From: Sipunculus nudus
Taxonomy: Eukaryota; Annelida; Sipuncula; Golfingiida; Sipunculidae
Direction: 5' to 3'
NCBI GenBank assembly: GCA_026874595.1
Contig: CM049310.1
Span: forward strand, 37,031,558-37,095,557
DNA length: 64,000 nt
Shown: positions 27,877 to 35,200 of the stretch, piece by piece
Position numbering within the stretch: the first letter of the stretch is position 1
Layout of the letters: the number at the start of each line of letters is the position of its first letter
Notes under the pieces: model-generated
Databases searched by the model: none
Told to the model about the DNA's origin: nothing
The model's input: the letters and a program-made list of their open reading frames with translations, nothing else
Position numbers and translations under genes: made by a program

Positions 27877-29431
27877 AATATGCTGGAAAAGTCTTACAAA
27901 AAGAGAAAGAAAAAATTAAACTTGACAATACGGGTGATTCAACGAAGCCAAGAATAAATTTCCTAGTAAAGAGTTTTGATGTATGTGATATGTTAAGAGT
28001 AGCGTCCCCTTATAATAATAGGTTTCAGTCTTACCTATGGCGACAAATGCAACAAAGCCTGCAAATATCGCTCCAAAGAATCGCTTTTCTCTATGAACAG
28101 TCACTACTTCTCCTTTCATCTGCTCGTATGTGACTATGTCACTCCCTTCTGTGTGAAACCTTCCACAAAACAGGAAAATTCAACGCATGCTTAACGCAGT
28201 GTAGCAAATCTCGTTCAAACAGAACACTCTTGATAATTTTTCAATGAAACAAACTCAAGCAGAAAACAGTTTGAATTCATAGGAAATAACTTGCGAGGAA
28301 TTGAAAGAAAAATATTTCATTTGTATTTAGATTTGTTGAAAAAAAATGTTTATTTAATGTATACATAAAGTTAATAACCCAATTTCATTATTGCATGAAG
28401 GCTCTGCTTATATACATATTTCGCATATGGCCTGATGCCAGTATTATACACGCACACACGCACCTGACCATCCATCCGCAATGTGTGCGCGTGTTTGACA
28501 TAGATCAGCTATAGAAAGGGAAAATACAATGATTTTCGGTCGAATTCACGCATTTTATGAATCAAATCATAGCAAATGTACATTCGAAGGCTGGATCTTA
28601 GAATATGTGTATTGCCACAAAATGTAGCCTCGTATACTTATGTTGAAAAAAGAACAGTTCGGTATAATGAGATATGCTTGTTTACATATCACATACGCAA
28701 TTTAACATAGTGCAGAAATATGCAGTAATGTGCTATAAATGCCAATTCATCCACAACTATTTGATAACAGACGGCCTCTACATCATTAAAGTAGCCGTAT
28801 TATAGTTTGAATACTAGAGTTTCAACAAGTTACTTCACTGGTTTTAATGAAAGGCTAATGTTGAAGGGTTACACAGACGTTGTTCTTTGCATTTGCAGCA
28901 TATTTGAGGCTTACACCGGTGAATACTTTTAATTTTGACTATTATTAATCCGCTACCGCTGTTCAAAGCTGTAGAACAAGTTCAGCTTTGGCACATAAAT
29001 CTATGAGTATATTTCAGTGCATGTGAGAATCAGATTAGACAGTATGGAACGCCATTTCTCTTTTCTGTCTTGTGACATTATACTTACACGTTATATGATT
29101 CAACCATAGAATTTACACATTGTAATTTTCACTTTATGCCTCATGCCATGCAATTATATATATGTGTGTGTGTATTATTATTACATACAAGTAAAGAGGA
29201 AAGAGTGATGCCTTTTAGACAGACTAACATATTCAGTATCACACAAGCTTACGAACCGCACAGGCTTTTTCGTGGCAAGTGGGAACGGGTAGAACACGTT
29301 ATATATACAGCAGAGTAAAATGTATAAAGTTAACATCTGAGGATGTGCTATTTGAAAGCTTGTGTGAATATAAATCAGTCAGTCTATCTTCAGACGCCAC
29401 TCTTCCTCCTTACCTATACGGTTTAATAAGG

Positions 29432-29489
<58 letters not shown>

Positions 29490-29583
29490 CATACTTCTTT
29501 TCATTGTCAGCGAATGCTTGCATCCCGATCATGCTAAAAACCATTCCGGTTAAACACAAGACGAATGCCTGAGAAGTCCTCAT
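4525..29583 (-). CDS. Secreted mosaic protein: furin site, TSP1, EGF, sushi and Eph-type Cys-rich modules (19 coding exons, complete)
   Basis: Spliced gene read from the sequence. Exons are 29495-29583, 28035-28159, 26056-26191, 25612-25808, 24531-24713, 24005-24199, 19819-19992, 19023-19199, 18321-18494, 17863-18018, 17276-17452, 16857-17000, 14928-15059, 11972-12196, 10957-11212, 10486-10778, 6850-7002, 5361-5486 and 4525-4670. All borders are GT/AG and all phases agree. The total is 3258 nt, giving 1085 residues. The order is signal peptide (1-25), propeptide with REKR (53-56), hydrophobic stretch (57-78), TSP1 (about 100-160), EGF-like (about 160-183), sushi 1-5 (183-484), Eph-type (484-536), sushi 6 (536-595), Eph-type (595-643), cbEGF (643-687), sushi-like (687-762), orphan domain (762-945), Eph-type (945-996), laminin EGF (996-1038), EGF (1038-1079). 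No transmembrane anchor follows the N-terminal region, so the mature protein is probably secreted. Sushi/EGF/Eph modules are used in SVEP1-like and complement-like proteins, but this order matches no named family I know. Role in matrix or recognition is inference. Confidence 0.9.
5361..5486 (-). CDS. Coding exon 18: laminin-type EGF
   Basis: Residues 996-1038. Eight cysteines in the laminin/MEGF spacing: CQPGKYGDQC, GTCECVHGHCDP, GDCTCESGWEGPRC. Phase 1-1 exon of 126 nt with donor GTAAGT. Overlapping open frames on the other strand are shadows of this exon. Confidence 0.92.
5874..6340. repeat. Degenerate repeat with units of about 120-170 bp in intron 17
   Basis: The block gcagatggcg(c/t)cac recurs at 5874, 5997, 6166 and, more diverged, 6313. 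Each is followed by an 'acatgca(a/t)aattt' block and a 'gaacca..cctgagatatgagc' block. Units are unequal in length. It is probably an old tandem array or nested copies of a short interspersed element. Confidence 0.55.
6850..7002 (-). CDS. Coding exon 17: Eph/GCC2-GCC3-type Cys-rich module 3
   Basis: Residues 945-996. CKAGTYLDAESRKCVSCPIG, then GQTMCVRCPPGSSN, matches the Eph-receptor-like repeat (CxxGTY, CxxCPxG, CxxCPxG) better than modules 1 and 2. Phase 1-1 exon of 153 nt, donor GTAAGT. Confidence 0.9.
   Translation of the reverse strand, partial: YPARPVPILTPKVGNVYHVPSVHFSRSQDRPCASDAPLAVQIQYLDPVFV
7003..10485. other. Intron 16 of the mosaic gene
   Basis: About 3.5 kb between exons 17 and 16. 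It is AT-rich. Apart from the SINE-like element near 9.3-9.5 kb I see no coding or structured feature. Short frames at 9381-9596, 9870-10106 and 10181-10432 have no recognisable content. Confidence 0.55.
9310..9500 (-). mobile_element. tRNA-derived SINE
   Basis: On the minus strand there is a Pol III B-box-like sequence CGGGTTCGATTCCCGG (near 9455) followed by a conserved-looking tail with TTTTCTCCGGGTCCTCCG. A B box plus this kind of core is common in marine invertebrate SINEs. Exact ends and target-site duplications were not resolved. Confidence 0.6.
10486..10778 (-). CDS. Coding exon 16: second half of the orphan domain
   Basis: Residues 847-945. It holds VDWEKDCPHICQTF, WCKRLCRPVYKNFL, a helical LRVAVILAVRQLRDLYEK and CDPGEEVGNRAWC. 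No family is recognised. With exon 15 it forms a unit of about 180 residues placed between a sushi-like and an Eph-type module. The internal intron is phase 2, unlike the phase 1 borders of the shuffled modules around it, so the two exons probably travelled as one unit. Donor GTATGT, phase 1. Confidence 0.83.
10957..11212 (-). CDS. Coding exon 15: first half of an orphan domain
   Basis: Residues 762-847. After the CVPEYAPG junction comes a segment I do not recognise: HYFVRACDELSEIEK, then a predicted helix, then CLVRGTKGCDIKRMWIVCG and a basic stretch RTKRG. The donor was fixed by phase: GTATGT after TTCAC (phase 2) joins exon 16 in frame, while nearer GTTAGT and GTGTCA sites would break it. 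Four cysteines suggest a disulfide-bonded extracellular fold. RTKR could be a weak processing site, unproven. Confidence 0.82.
11972..12196 (-). CDS. Coding exon 14: sushi-like domain
   Basis: Residues 687-762. The cysteine pattern is KECKN, VACHHYY, FCQVRCNDGYEF, ETCGPT and PPCV with a Trp in YKWSF. This resembles a sushi module with an insertion and an additional disulfide. Phase 1-1 exon of 225 nt, longer than the other sushi exons (174-195). The CNDGYEFPPG segment is the usual Cys2 region. It could also be classed as a divergent CCP of SVEP1-like proteins. Confidence 0.82.
12197..14927. other. Intron 13 of the mosaic gene
   Basis: About 2.7 kb with no supported gene. It contains ttaggcccctttaa near 14018-14031, whose complement recurs near 35475, perhaps the end of a dispersed short element. 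The 12647-12973 frame has no recognised domain. Confidence 0.5.
14928..15059 (-). CDS. Coding exon 13: calcium-binding EGF
   Basis: Residues 643-687. It begins DINEC, the calcium ligands of a cbEGF, and has six cysteines. CENRPGSFICGC fits the Asp/Asn beta-hydroxylation consensus. Phase 1-1 exon of 132 nt, donor GTAAAA. As the only cbEGF here it would stiffen the junction with the Eph-type module before it, if calcium binds as in other family members. Confidence 0.92.
15583..15960 (+). pseudogene. LINE relic: C-terminal zinc-finger region
   Basis: Plus-strand conceptual translation gives CSFCKIEPETMGHLFWHC, the zf-RVT-like motif near the C-terminus of many non-LTR retrotransposon reverse transcriptases. 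Stops follow. It lies in intron 12 of the mosaic gene, antisense to it. Confidence 0.7.
16857..17000 (-). CDS. Coding exon 12: Eph-receptor-type Cys-rich module 2
   Basis: Residues 595-643. The motif run is CPLNTYKMSEGSCMPCPVHS, then CMCIQGYEGPPGGNC, the same layout as exon 10. Phase 1-1, 144 nt. CPxxTYK followed by CxPCP and CxCxxGY is characteristic of Eph-type Cys-rich modules. It ends in NCT, a potential N-glycosylation context across the exon junction. Confidence 0.88.
17276..17452 (-). CDS. Coding exon 11: sushi domain 6
   Basis: Residues 536-595. Phase 1-1 exon of 177 nt starting ITCDLLYAPDHG and ending RTCQEDGNWDGTEPHC. It has six cysteines instead of four: SAC and SSC add a pair between the usual Cys1 and Cys2 (VFGC), probably an extra disulfide. 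The acceptor is the first of two overlapping AGs, chosen by phase. Confidence 0.9.
17863..18018 (-). CDS. Coding exon 10: Eph-receptor-type Cys-rich module 1
   Basis: Residues 484-536. It shows the pattern CPVNQY...CQPCPEHTYT...QCLCGEGFQGPPGG.C, similar to the Eph-receptor-like / GCC2-GCC3 Cys-rich module (CPxxTY, then CxPCP, then CxCxxGY). Phase 1-1, 156 nt. The acceptor lies just downstream of a TC/TA microsatellite in the transcript. Exon 12 is a paralogue with the same GPPGG ending. Confidence 0.88.
18033..18082. repeat. Compound microsatellite (TA)n(GA)n next to the exon 10 acceptor
   Basis: About 8 TA units, then about 17 GA units. In the minus-strand transcript it reads as a long CU tract and then UA repeats, ending about 15 nt from the exon 10 splice acceptor at 18019. 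Confidence 0.95.
18321..18494 (-). CDS. Coding exon 9: sushi domain 5
   Basis: Residues 426-484. Phase 1-1 exon of 174 nt with FCGDPG, TFSCFTGYKM, IHCQETGEW and PSCV, a canonical sushi. With exon 10 it forms a sushi plus Eph-type pair that is repeated by exons 11-12. Donor GTAAGAAAA. Confidence 0.92.
19023..19199 (-). CDS. Coding exon 8: sushi domain 4
   Basis: Residues 367-426. Phase 1-1 exon of 177 nt with IECEPP, TFVCNEGYVL, LHCQADGKW and EPVCE. It is a canonical sushi module. Its CNEGYVL segment closely matches sushi 2, suggesting that these two are relatively recent duplicates. Confidence 0.92.
19819..19992 (-). CDS. Coding exon 7: sushi domain 3
   Basis: Residues 309-367. Phase 1-1 exon of 174 nt with the motifs VNCGFPG, NFTCATGYKL, MSCMANGKW and PECV. 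All four cysteines, the Trp and the aromatic before Cys2 are present. Donor GTAAGTAA is strong. The acceptor is ATGCAG. Confidence 0.92.
19993..24004. other. Intron 6 of the mosaic gene
   Basis: The 4-kb intron between sushi 2 and sushi 3 exons. It holds an (AT)n microsatellite at 20503-20539 and several short frames. One minus-strand frame (22847-23050) is Cys-rich but cannot be fitted convincingly as an exon. No transposon with intact ends was recognised. Confidence 0.5.
20503..20539. repeat. (AT)n microsatellite
   Basis: About 18 AT units in intron 6. Confidence 0.95.
24005..24199 (-). CDS. Coding exon 6: sushi domain 2 (atypical, lacks the conserved Trp)
   Basis: Residues 244-309. Four sushi cysteines are present (IKCDPP, FSCNEGYVL, RMCIK, PTCE), in a phase 1-1 exon of 195 nt. 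The region between Cys3 and Cys4 is lengthened and basic (HQQKKGR) and has no Trp, which normally packs in the core. The exon is followed downstream by the longest intron of this cluster (about 4 kb). Confidence 0.9.
24531..24713 (-). CDS. Coding exon 5: sushi domain 1
   Basis: Residues 183-244. One complete sushi/CCP module in a symmetric phase 1-1 exon: four cysteines (HCK, FTCNEG, IKCEG, PTCK) and the conserved Trp before the last Cys (GEWTNDG). Sushi modules are about 60-residue beta-sandwich adhesion units held by C1-C3 and C2-C4 disulfides. Donor GTAAGG. Confidence 0.92.
25612..25808 (-). CDS. Coding exon 4: TSP1 core and EGF-like segment
   Basis: Residues 117-183. It completes the TSP1 repeat (CGNGGTRKRTR, the basic strand that layers with the Trp residues) and runs into a Cys-rich EGF-like segment ending CACAPGWKGDCC. 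The acceptor after CTTTC is phase 2 and the donor GTAATA is phase 1. Between them are NTS and other potential N-glycosylation sites. The last two cysteines are adjacent (CC), slightly unusual for an EGF C-terminus. Confidence 0.88.
26056..26191 (-). CDS. Coding exon 3: end of hydrophobic segment, linker and start of TSP1
   Basis: Residues 72-117. It continues the small-residue stretch (GSIVVAA), then a polar linker probably helical, then LCKVTCAGEWSRWSSCTQ, which holds the WxxW motif of a thrombospondin type-1 repeat (Trp108, Trp111), a usual C-mannosylation site. The acceptor TAG (phase 1) has a weak pyrimidine tract but is the only one that keeps the frame. A nearby CAG acceptor would be phase 2. 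The donor GTAAGC is phase 2, so this intron splits the TSP1 repeat. Confidence 0.82.
26192..28034. other. Intron 2 of the mosaic gene
   Basis: 1.8 kb with an (AT)n microsatellite at 27816-27873. The plus-strand frames at 26572-26754 and 26979-27233 show no family motif. Confidence 0.5.
27816..27873. repeat. (AT)n microsatellite
   Basis: About 28 AT units with one interruption (tagata). Confidence 0.95.
28035..28159 (-). CDS. Coding exon 2: propeptide, furin-type site and hydrophobic segment
   Basis: Residues 30-72. A charged propeptide with the basic motif REKR (53-56) is followed at once by FFGAIFAGFVAFVAIG, rich in Phe, Gly and Ala. The acceptor (GGAAG after a T-rich tract) is fixed by phase 2, completing the AA|G lysine codon of exon 1. 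The donor is GTAAGA, phase 1. Cutting after REKR would expose the hydrophobic segment as a new N-terminus. Alternatively the segment could act as an uncleaved membrane-associating stretch. The motif is seen directly. Processing is inferred. Confidence 0.85.
29434..29485. repeat. (AT)n microsatellite abutting the first coding donor
   Basis: About 26 AT units. In the transcript it begins within 10 nt of the exon 1 donor (GTATGTTTC then TATATA...). Confidence 0.95.
29495..29583 (-). CDS. Coding exon 1: signal peptide
   Basis: Starts at ATG (29583-29581) and encodes a hydrophobic leader with AFVLCLTGMVFSMIGMQAFA, giving a good AxA-type signal peptidase site after residue 25, then the acidic/basic start of the propeptide (DNEKK). 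The exon ends in phase 2 at a strong GTATGT donor (29494-29489). An AG acceptor after TTTACATTTTC lies only 3 nt before the ATG, so a non-coding 5' exon probably lies further upstream and the promoter is not located. The donor is followed within a few bases by a long (TA)n run. Confidence 0.88.
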
Positions 29584-29825
29584 GATCTGAAAATGTAAAT
29601 TATCACCTTGAGAAAGAAGGGCCATGCAGAAGTTTAGCATTACGTAGTGCATTGTGTTACACGGCCTTGTGTGTCTATTAGTGCTAAGTTACTGTGTGCT
29701 AAGTGAAAATAATCGCACAGTGATAATGATCATAATTTTATAATATTTTTTCTTTATTTATTTATGGCCCATTTTCACGAAACCGTTAAAGTTCATACTT
29801 CTGGAAAATAAAATTGTTCATTTCC

Positions 29826-30375
29826 GATTCAAGATGGCTGACGTGTAGATGGCGTCCACATGAGCTCTCCCTAAAAAAAGACATTCTTTTCTCAATACCG
29901 TTAGAGGAATTTGGCGTGAAGACCAGAGCCATGAGTATAAGTGACCAGGAAAAGACAGAACAACTTACAATGGACAAATATGTGGAACAGACCCGGAAAA
30001 AGTCCCCAAATACTGGAGCAAGTGAGAACACAGAACAAAGCACGCCATCAGCATGGGAGGATATCTCTTCCAAGTTGAACATGAAGTGTGCAAGTATTTA
30101 TTAAAAAAGTATTTACAAAGGCTATTTAAAGAAGTAAAAGCTTCGTTAAATAAAGAATTTGAATGGATTAAAAGCTAAATGATGACATGGGACAAAAACC
30201 TTACAGAAGTAAGAACAAAAACAGAATCGATTGTAAACAGTTTAGGATTCACTTAAAAAAACATGAAAGACGCACAGTCGAGAATGGAGACTACAGAGTC
30301 AGAAAACAAGACCGTAAAAGCTGATATAGCCAAACTAAAGAAAAAAAAAACATGAAAAAGATGAAAAGTTATTAT
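29826..30375 (+). pseudogene. L1-like ORF1, 5' part (start and coiled coil)
   Basis: Begins with a 'caagatggctgacgtgtag' leader reminiscent of L1-type 5' ends. An open stretch follows with MSISDQEKTEQLTMDKYV, then a Lys/Glu-rich, heptad-like region typical of the ORF1p coiled coil, with stops (e.g. near 30176 and 30255). The matching C-terminal half is found at 31690-32215, so the ORF is interrupted by about 1.3 kb. It lies about 240 bp upstream of the mosaic gene's start codon, antisense to it. Confidence 0.75.
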
Positions 30376-31689
30376 TGGTAATAGAATGTCACAGAATCGC
30401 ATCTGTACCATTATTTACCCTATTTCACCATACGTCCGTCCCTATTCTGCCTCCCTTACCACTTGGTTGAGAAGCCACCCCGCTTCAAACACAAAGAATT
30501 CGCCATGGTTTTCCCCATAACTGGAACAACTGCTAGTTTTAAACTAATGTTGTCTTGGTCAGGTAATACCCATTCTCTTGTGTCCAGTAACTTATGAGAG
30601 AATATGTAACTTTACAATGACCTTTTTACGGATGTTCCTATTTCTGGCCTGGCCAGTTACCACCCCTTGTGCCCACTGAACCTTTCATTGTTACTGTTGA
30701 GGGGATTTTCCACAGTTTTTTTCATATAATGGGCCACAATGCTTTTTACTTCCAAGTTCTGTCGCTTTTGAGAATAATTGTGAAGGCAAAGCGGAGCTGA
30801 ATTTTCAGTCAGTTGACCACTCACACTCGAATTGTGAACGTGTGATCTGAAAAATGCTGGATTCAAACTAGGCCTTGACTTGGTTATGCAGATATTCTTC
30901 TTGCAGAAGATAGCCAACTGGAGACTCTTTATTTCACCATAAGCATGGTAACTTTTACTACTGTGGGACGTCACAAGCAACCCAGGCTGAGCATTTGATG
31001 GTATACAAGATTGCTGTGGACACAAGCAACCCTGGCTGGTGGTACTCAAGACGCAGTGCTGGGGTTTTTCCTGTTGTTTCTGTCATACAGCCAGAGAGAT
31101 CTTGGTGACGTCACAACCATGATTCTGTGATGCACTCTGAGGGTCGAATGACATGGTGAGCCATATATGTATTTTTTCTCAATTTTTCTCTTGCTTCATG
31201 TGGCTTGTATATGTAACATTATAAAATATGTCTAAGTCCGGTCAGTAACTCAGTTACTATACTTGACTACTATACTAAGTCTATGTAATTCTGAAAGACC
31301 CAACCCCTGGTCGAAAAAAGTATAAATTTGATATAGTGGTTTTCACTCCTACCGAACAGGTAAAACAGATGTGTTTATGTATTGTTTATGGTCCCAGGGC
31401 ATTCAAAAATCTTGTTCTTTTTGTCTTTTTTCTAGGCTAGATTCCAAGTTCAGTGATTTCGGGGTTTCTGTCGGTTTACATCTGCAGTGGGTCCATAAAA
31501 CCGCCTTTGGTGTAACCAGGGAGGGATACCACTCAGTCCGATATTCGAAAGTAGTTTAATAAATTTTTAATAAATTCATGTGTTACTTTAGTCTTGTGTT
31601 ATGGTCTCTATGGTATAAACAGCAGCAAGATAATATCTTGGTGAGCATTTGAGGCATGAAAGAACCTGAAACAAGGTACTTCAGGCTTA
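30376..31689. mobile_element. Insertion within the L1-like ORF1
   Basis: About 1.3 kb splits the ORF1 reading. It has no recognised coding region. There is a TATA-like 'aagtataaattt' near 31318 and two AATAAA near 31558-31573, so a solo LTR or other non-autonomous element is possible, but I found no target-site duplication and the ends are not certain. Confidence 0.4.
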
Positions 31690-32215
31690 ACAATTAAACC
31701 TGGAGTTGCGACCTTGACATAAAGAAAATCACAGAAATGGAGAGATATAGCAGAGAATACAATTTGCGGTAATTTGGCGTCAAGGAACAAAATAAAGAAT
31801 GTGTGAAAATCTTGGCTGACGTGATCAGAGAACAAAGACTCCTACGCGACATGGACAATAACAGTATTGTAGGAGCCATTGAAAAGGCTCACAGAACAGG
31901 CTAAATCAAAACAAACTGAAGAAGACACATCATTGTTAAACTTCACAGCAGGCGAAACCGGAACGTGATACTGAGAAACCAACGTCAAAAGAGCAGAGGG
32001 ACCATATTCTTTGTCGAGGAATTGACAAAAGAGGACTCTGCTTTGAAAGGGAAGGCCGCAAATCAAACGAAAAGAGCCTTTGATGAAAAACAAAAAGTCA
32101 AAAGTCCGCTTTTGGAAAGGCCGTTTGATTATTTACGGCAAAGAAACTCCTATCCATGGAGAATGAAACACCTTCTTAACGATCACTTGGTTAATACAAC
32201 CACCTGCATGTAAAA
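31690..32215 (+). pseudogene. L1-like ORF1, 3' part (RRM and C-terminal domain)
   Basis: Plus-strand translation gives ERYSREYNLR, DNNSIVGAIEKAHRTG, HIIVKLHSRRNRNVILRN, EELTKEDSALKGKA and KRAFDEKQKV, the order and motifs of the Transposase_22 RRM and C-terminal domains of L1-type ORF1 proteins. Several stops and frameshifts. No ORF2 follows. Confidence 0.85.
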
Positions 32216-35200
32216 GGTGAAGTTAGCCTAAGTTTGTCCACGTGCACGAGGTTCCCGCCACCTCTGATTGTCATCTAGGTTGACATCAGAGAGCATCTTG
32301 GGTCCAGCTAAGCTTAGTTTGCGTAAACGAGACATTTCGGATAAAAACACTTTGTATCAATATCTCATGTATTTGCTGATGTGTTTTGTTGAATACAGAC
32401 AAGGCTTGGAACTCAACTCGTAGACGCTGTGATCGCAATGGAGAACTTTATCGATAGGTTGGTCAAACAACAACATTAAATGCTTACTTTACCATGTTCA
32501 TAAATTACAGTTTATTAAAGAATCGTTACATGTTAACTTAAGGGTACAATAGGCCTATACCATATACTATCTTAAGTCTGTATTAAATTATACCGTAATG
32601 TATAGTGTAATGCCATTAATGGATTAAGTTACTTTTATAAATATACAGCCTGTATATTGATAAAAGTAACTGAATCCATTCATAATATGAGGTTCATATG
32701 TAATGAAATTACGGGGTAATAGGCTGCTTTGTGGTTTTGCCCTGATAACTTTCAAAGAATGTAAAAACTCATTAGAAATATGAATAAATAAAATATCTTG
32801 CCTAAGTTTATTTACCAGCAATATCTGCACATAATTAATGACCACACTTTGGTGACTTGCCAAATCCTATGGATTTACATGAAACTCATTGTACATATTT
32901 ACCAATGAAGTTCTCACTTGAGTTACATTCTCATCATAATTCTCATATGTTTAATGAGGTCAGAGGTCACCAGATGCACGATGGGCATATAATGAACTTT
33001 TGCAGTGCTCTGGTTAAAATTATTTGTACTTCGCAGTGCACTTGACATGCTAAAATGTTACATTTGTTTTCTAAATATAACTTTAATATATGTAGCTCTG
33101 ACACCTGTTTGAGTAGAATAACACCCAGAAACAATATTCACTGATATCATTTTTAATGAAAAATTATAAATTTATCCGAATTCGACTGGAAATAATACAA
33201 CAATCATCGTGTGTTTGTGTTTACTAGATTATGTTATTCATTATTTTATATTAACAAGTATAAAGGCATATGTCCTTTGGGCCTTGTTATACAATATTAT
33301 ATTATTAGTTTATATGTTGTAACACTAACCAATGACCACTTTGTATGTTTTAAGTAATATACGGAGTCTGTAAAGGAGATAGTTTGTAATTTGTTTGAAC
33401 AACAAAGTTTAGTAGAAAGTCCCTTTAATAATACTGTGACTAATAAGTGTATGTGATTGAGCTAGTTTATGGCCACTTTAATTGCAGACAAGTACTCTTT
33501 TTTTTGTCTTAAACAACAATTCTCACTACTTGTAAGAACTAGGAAATAAGAGATATTTAAGATCAAAGATTATATGTTTTATATATTTGGTTATAGATTT
33601 GTTGTGTGTAGGGTATGTATAATGTTGGAGGCCGTAATGTTATTCGTCATGTTAAGCAGGATAACGTTATTTAATTAAATGCAATGGCATTTTTATGTAC
33701 ATGTACAAACCCAACTAGTATATTACATAAATTGATACAACTCTTTACCCTTAAATATATGAATTTGGTGTTAATAGTGATGTAAAATATAATAGAAATA
33801 TACAAACTTACTGCATACAGAGCAGGTTCCTGCTACAAAGGCAGAACGTAATACGGCACTGTCAATATACCAAGGTTTGCTCACAGTCAGCAAGGACCCT
33901 CTTTATACGCACTCAGTGTACGTGAATAAGAATAAAGTTATTTCCATATCAAGTGAGCCTTCTGTTTGTCTCTTCTTCTTTTTTATGTTTCCCGAGAATA
34001 TCTTTGTTGCACGCAACTATCCACTTATGAATTGGCCATTTGAAGAATACCTTTGCTGACGTGTAACATTTAGTACATTTTCTATTCTCAGATACATAAG
34101 CAAACTTCCTTGTCTTGTTTGACAATGGTCGGAAAATATTTACTTGAATGTGTCTTTTCGCTTCATTACTTCTTCGACGGTCAAATGTTAAGGCCTGGTC
34201 TGATTTTTATTTAAGGAAAATCCCCAGTCGGGACATGTCGTCTGGTTCGTTTAGAGTCACACAGAAAACCTTCGAGTAACCACTTTAATATTGTTAAAAT
34301 TTGAGCTCACTCTATTGAAGGCTCGAAATGACTCTGTGTGTGTGTGTATGTGTGTGGGTGTGTGTGCCGTGTCAGAGGGCACGTCAAAGCCACTCGATTC
34401 CAAGTCAGTCCTTAATTGACGATTCAAGCCCGAGTCTAAGACTGATTTAATCCGAGTTCATATTAGCGACAGCCTGTCACCCCAAACGTCGATTTTAGAT
34501 GAACGATGGCCCTATCAGTTTATTTGCGAAGGCCTGAATGTCATGTTGTCATGGCTAAGTTCATATCCGATTCCAAATTATGAATTCAAGCCCGTTAAAA
34601 GGAAACTTCATATTACCCAAGTTCATTCAAAGAGATGTAGGAGGTATTAGAACCTCCCCATTACGGATAAGGTCATAATGATCTTAATTTGCCAGAAATT
34701 AAAAAGTGTGAAATTGTGACGTATGGATCTGCATATCACGAGGCCACCTAAGCGTCCACAATAGTGCGCTGTCCCTAATAAGAGGTGCCTGTAAAATGAG
34801 GATTCCTTGTACACAAATACTCTGATACTGTGGACAATAGCCTATGTGTGTGTAGGAGGGGGTTGGGTACGTGTGTGTGCCTTAAATTAAATATTGTATT
34901 ATATATTAAGCCTTTGGACAGATAATTTTAAATTGATTATGAATCACCCCAGATATCTTATTTCTTACTGTAAGTTAAAACTTAAATAACTGATCCTGAC
35001 TTTATGTGGACTGCACTGGGTGCCTCTCTGGAGGTATAACATCACCTGACAATGTCATTGCCTCAAACAAATAACTTTTTGTGTCTATACAATGTATTTT
35101 ATGGTTCTTAGAAATTGTCAGAGATACCAATGAATACCCATATTTGTACGAATCGTGAGGTCGGTGGGTGAAGTGAATATACGTGTATTTGTTTAAGCGA

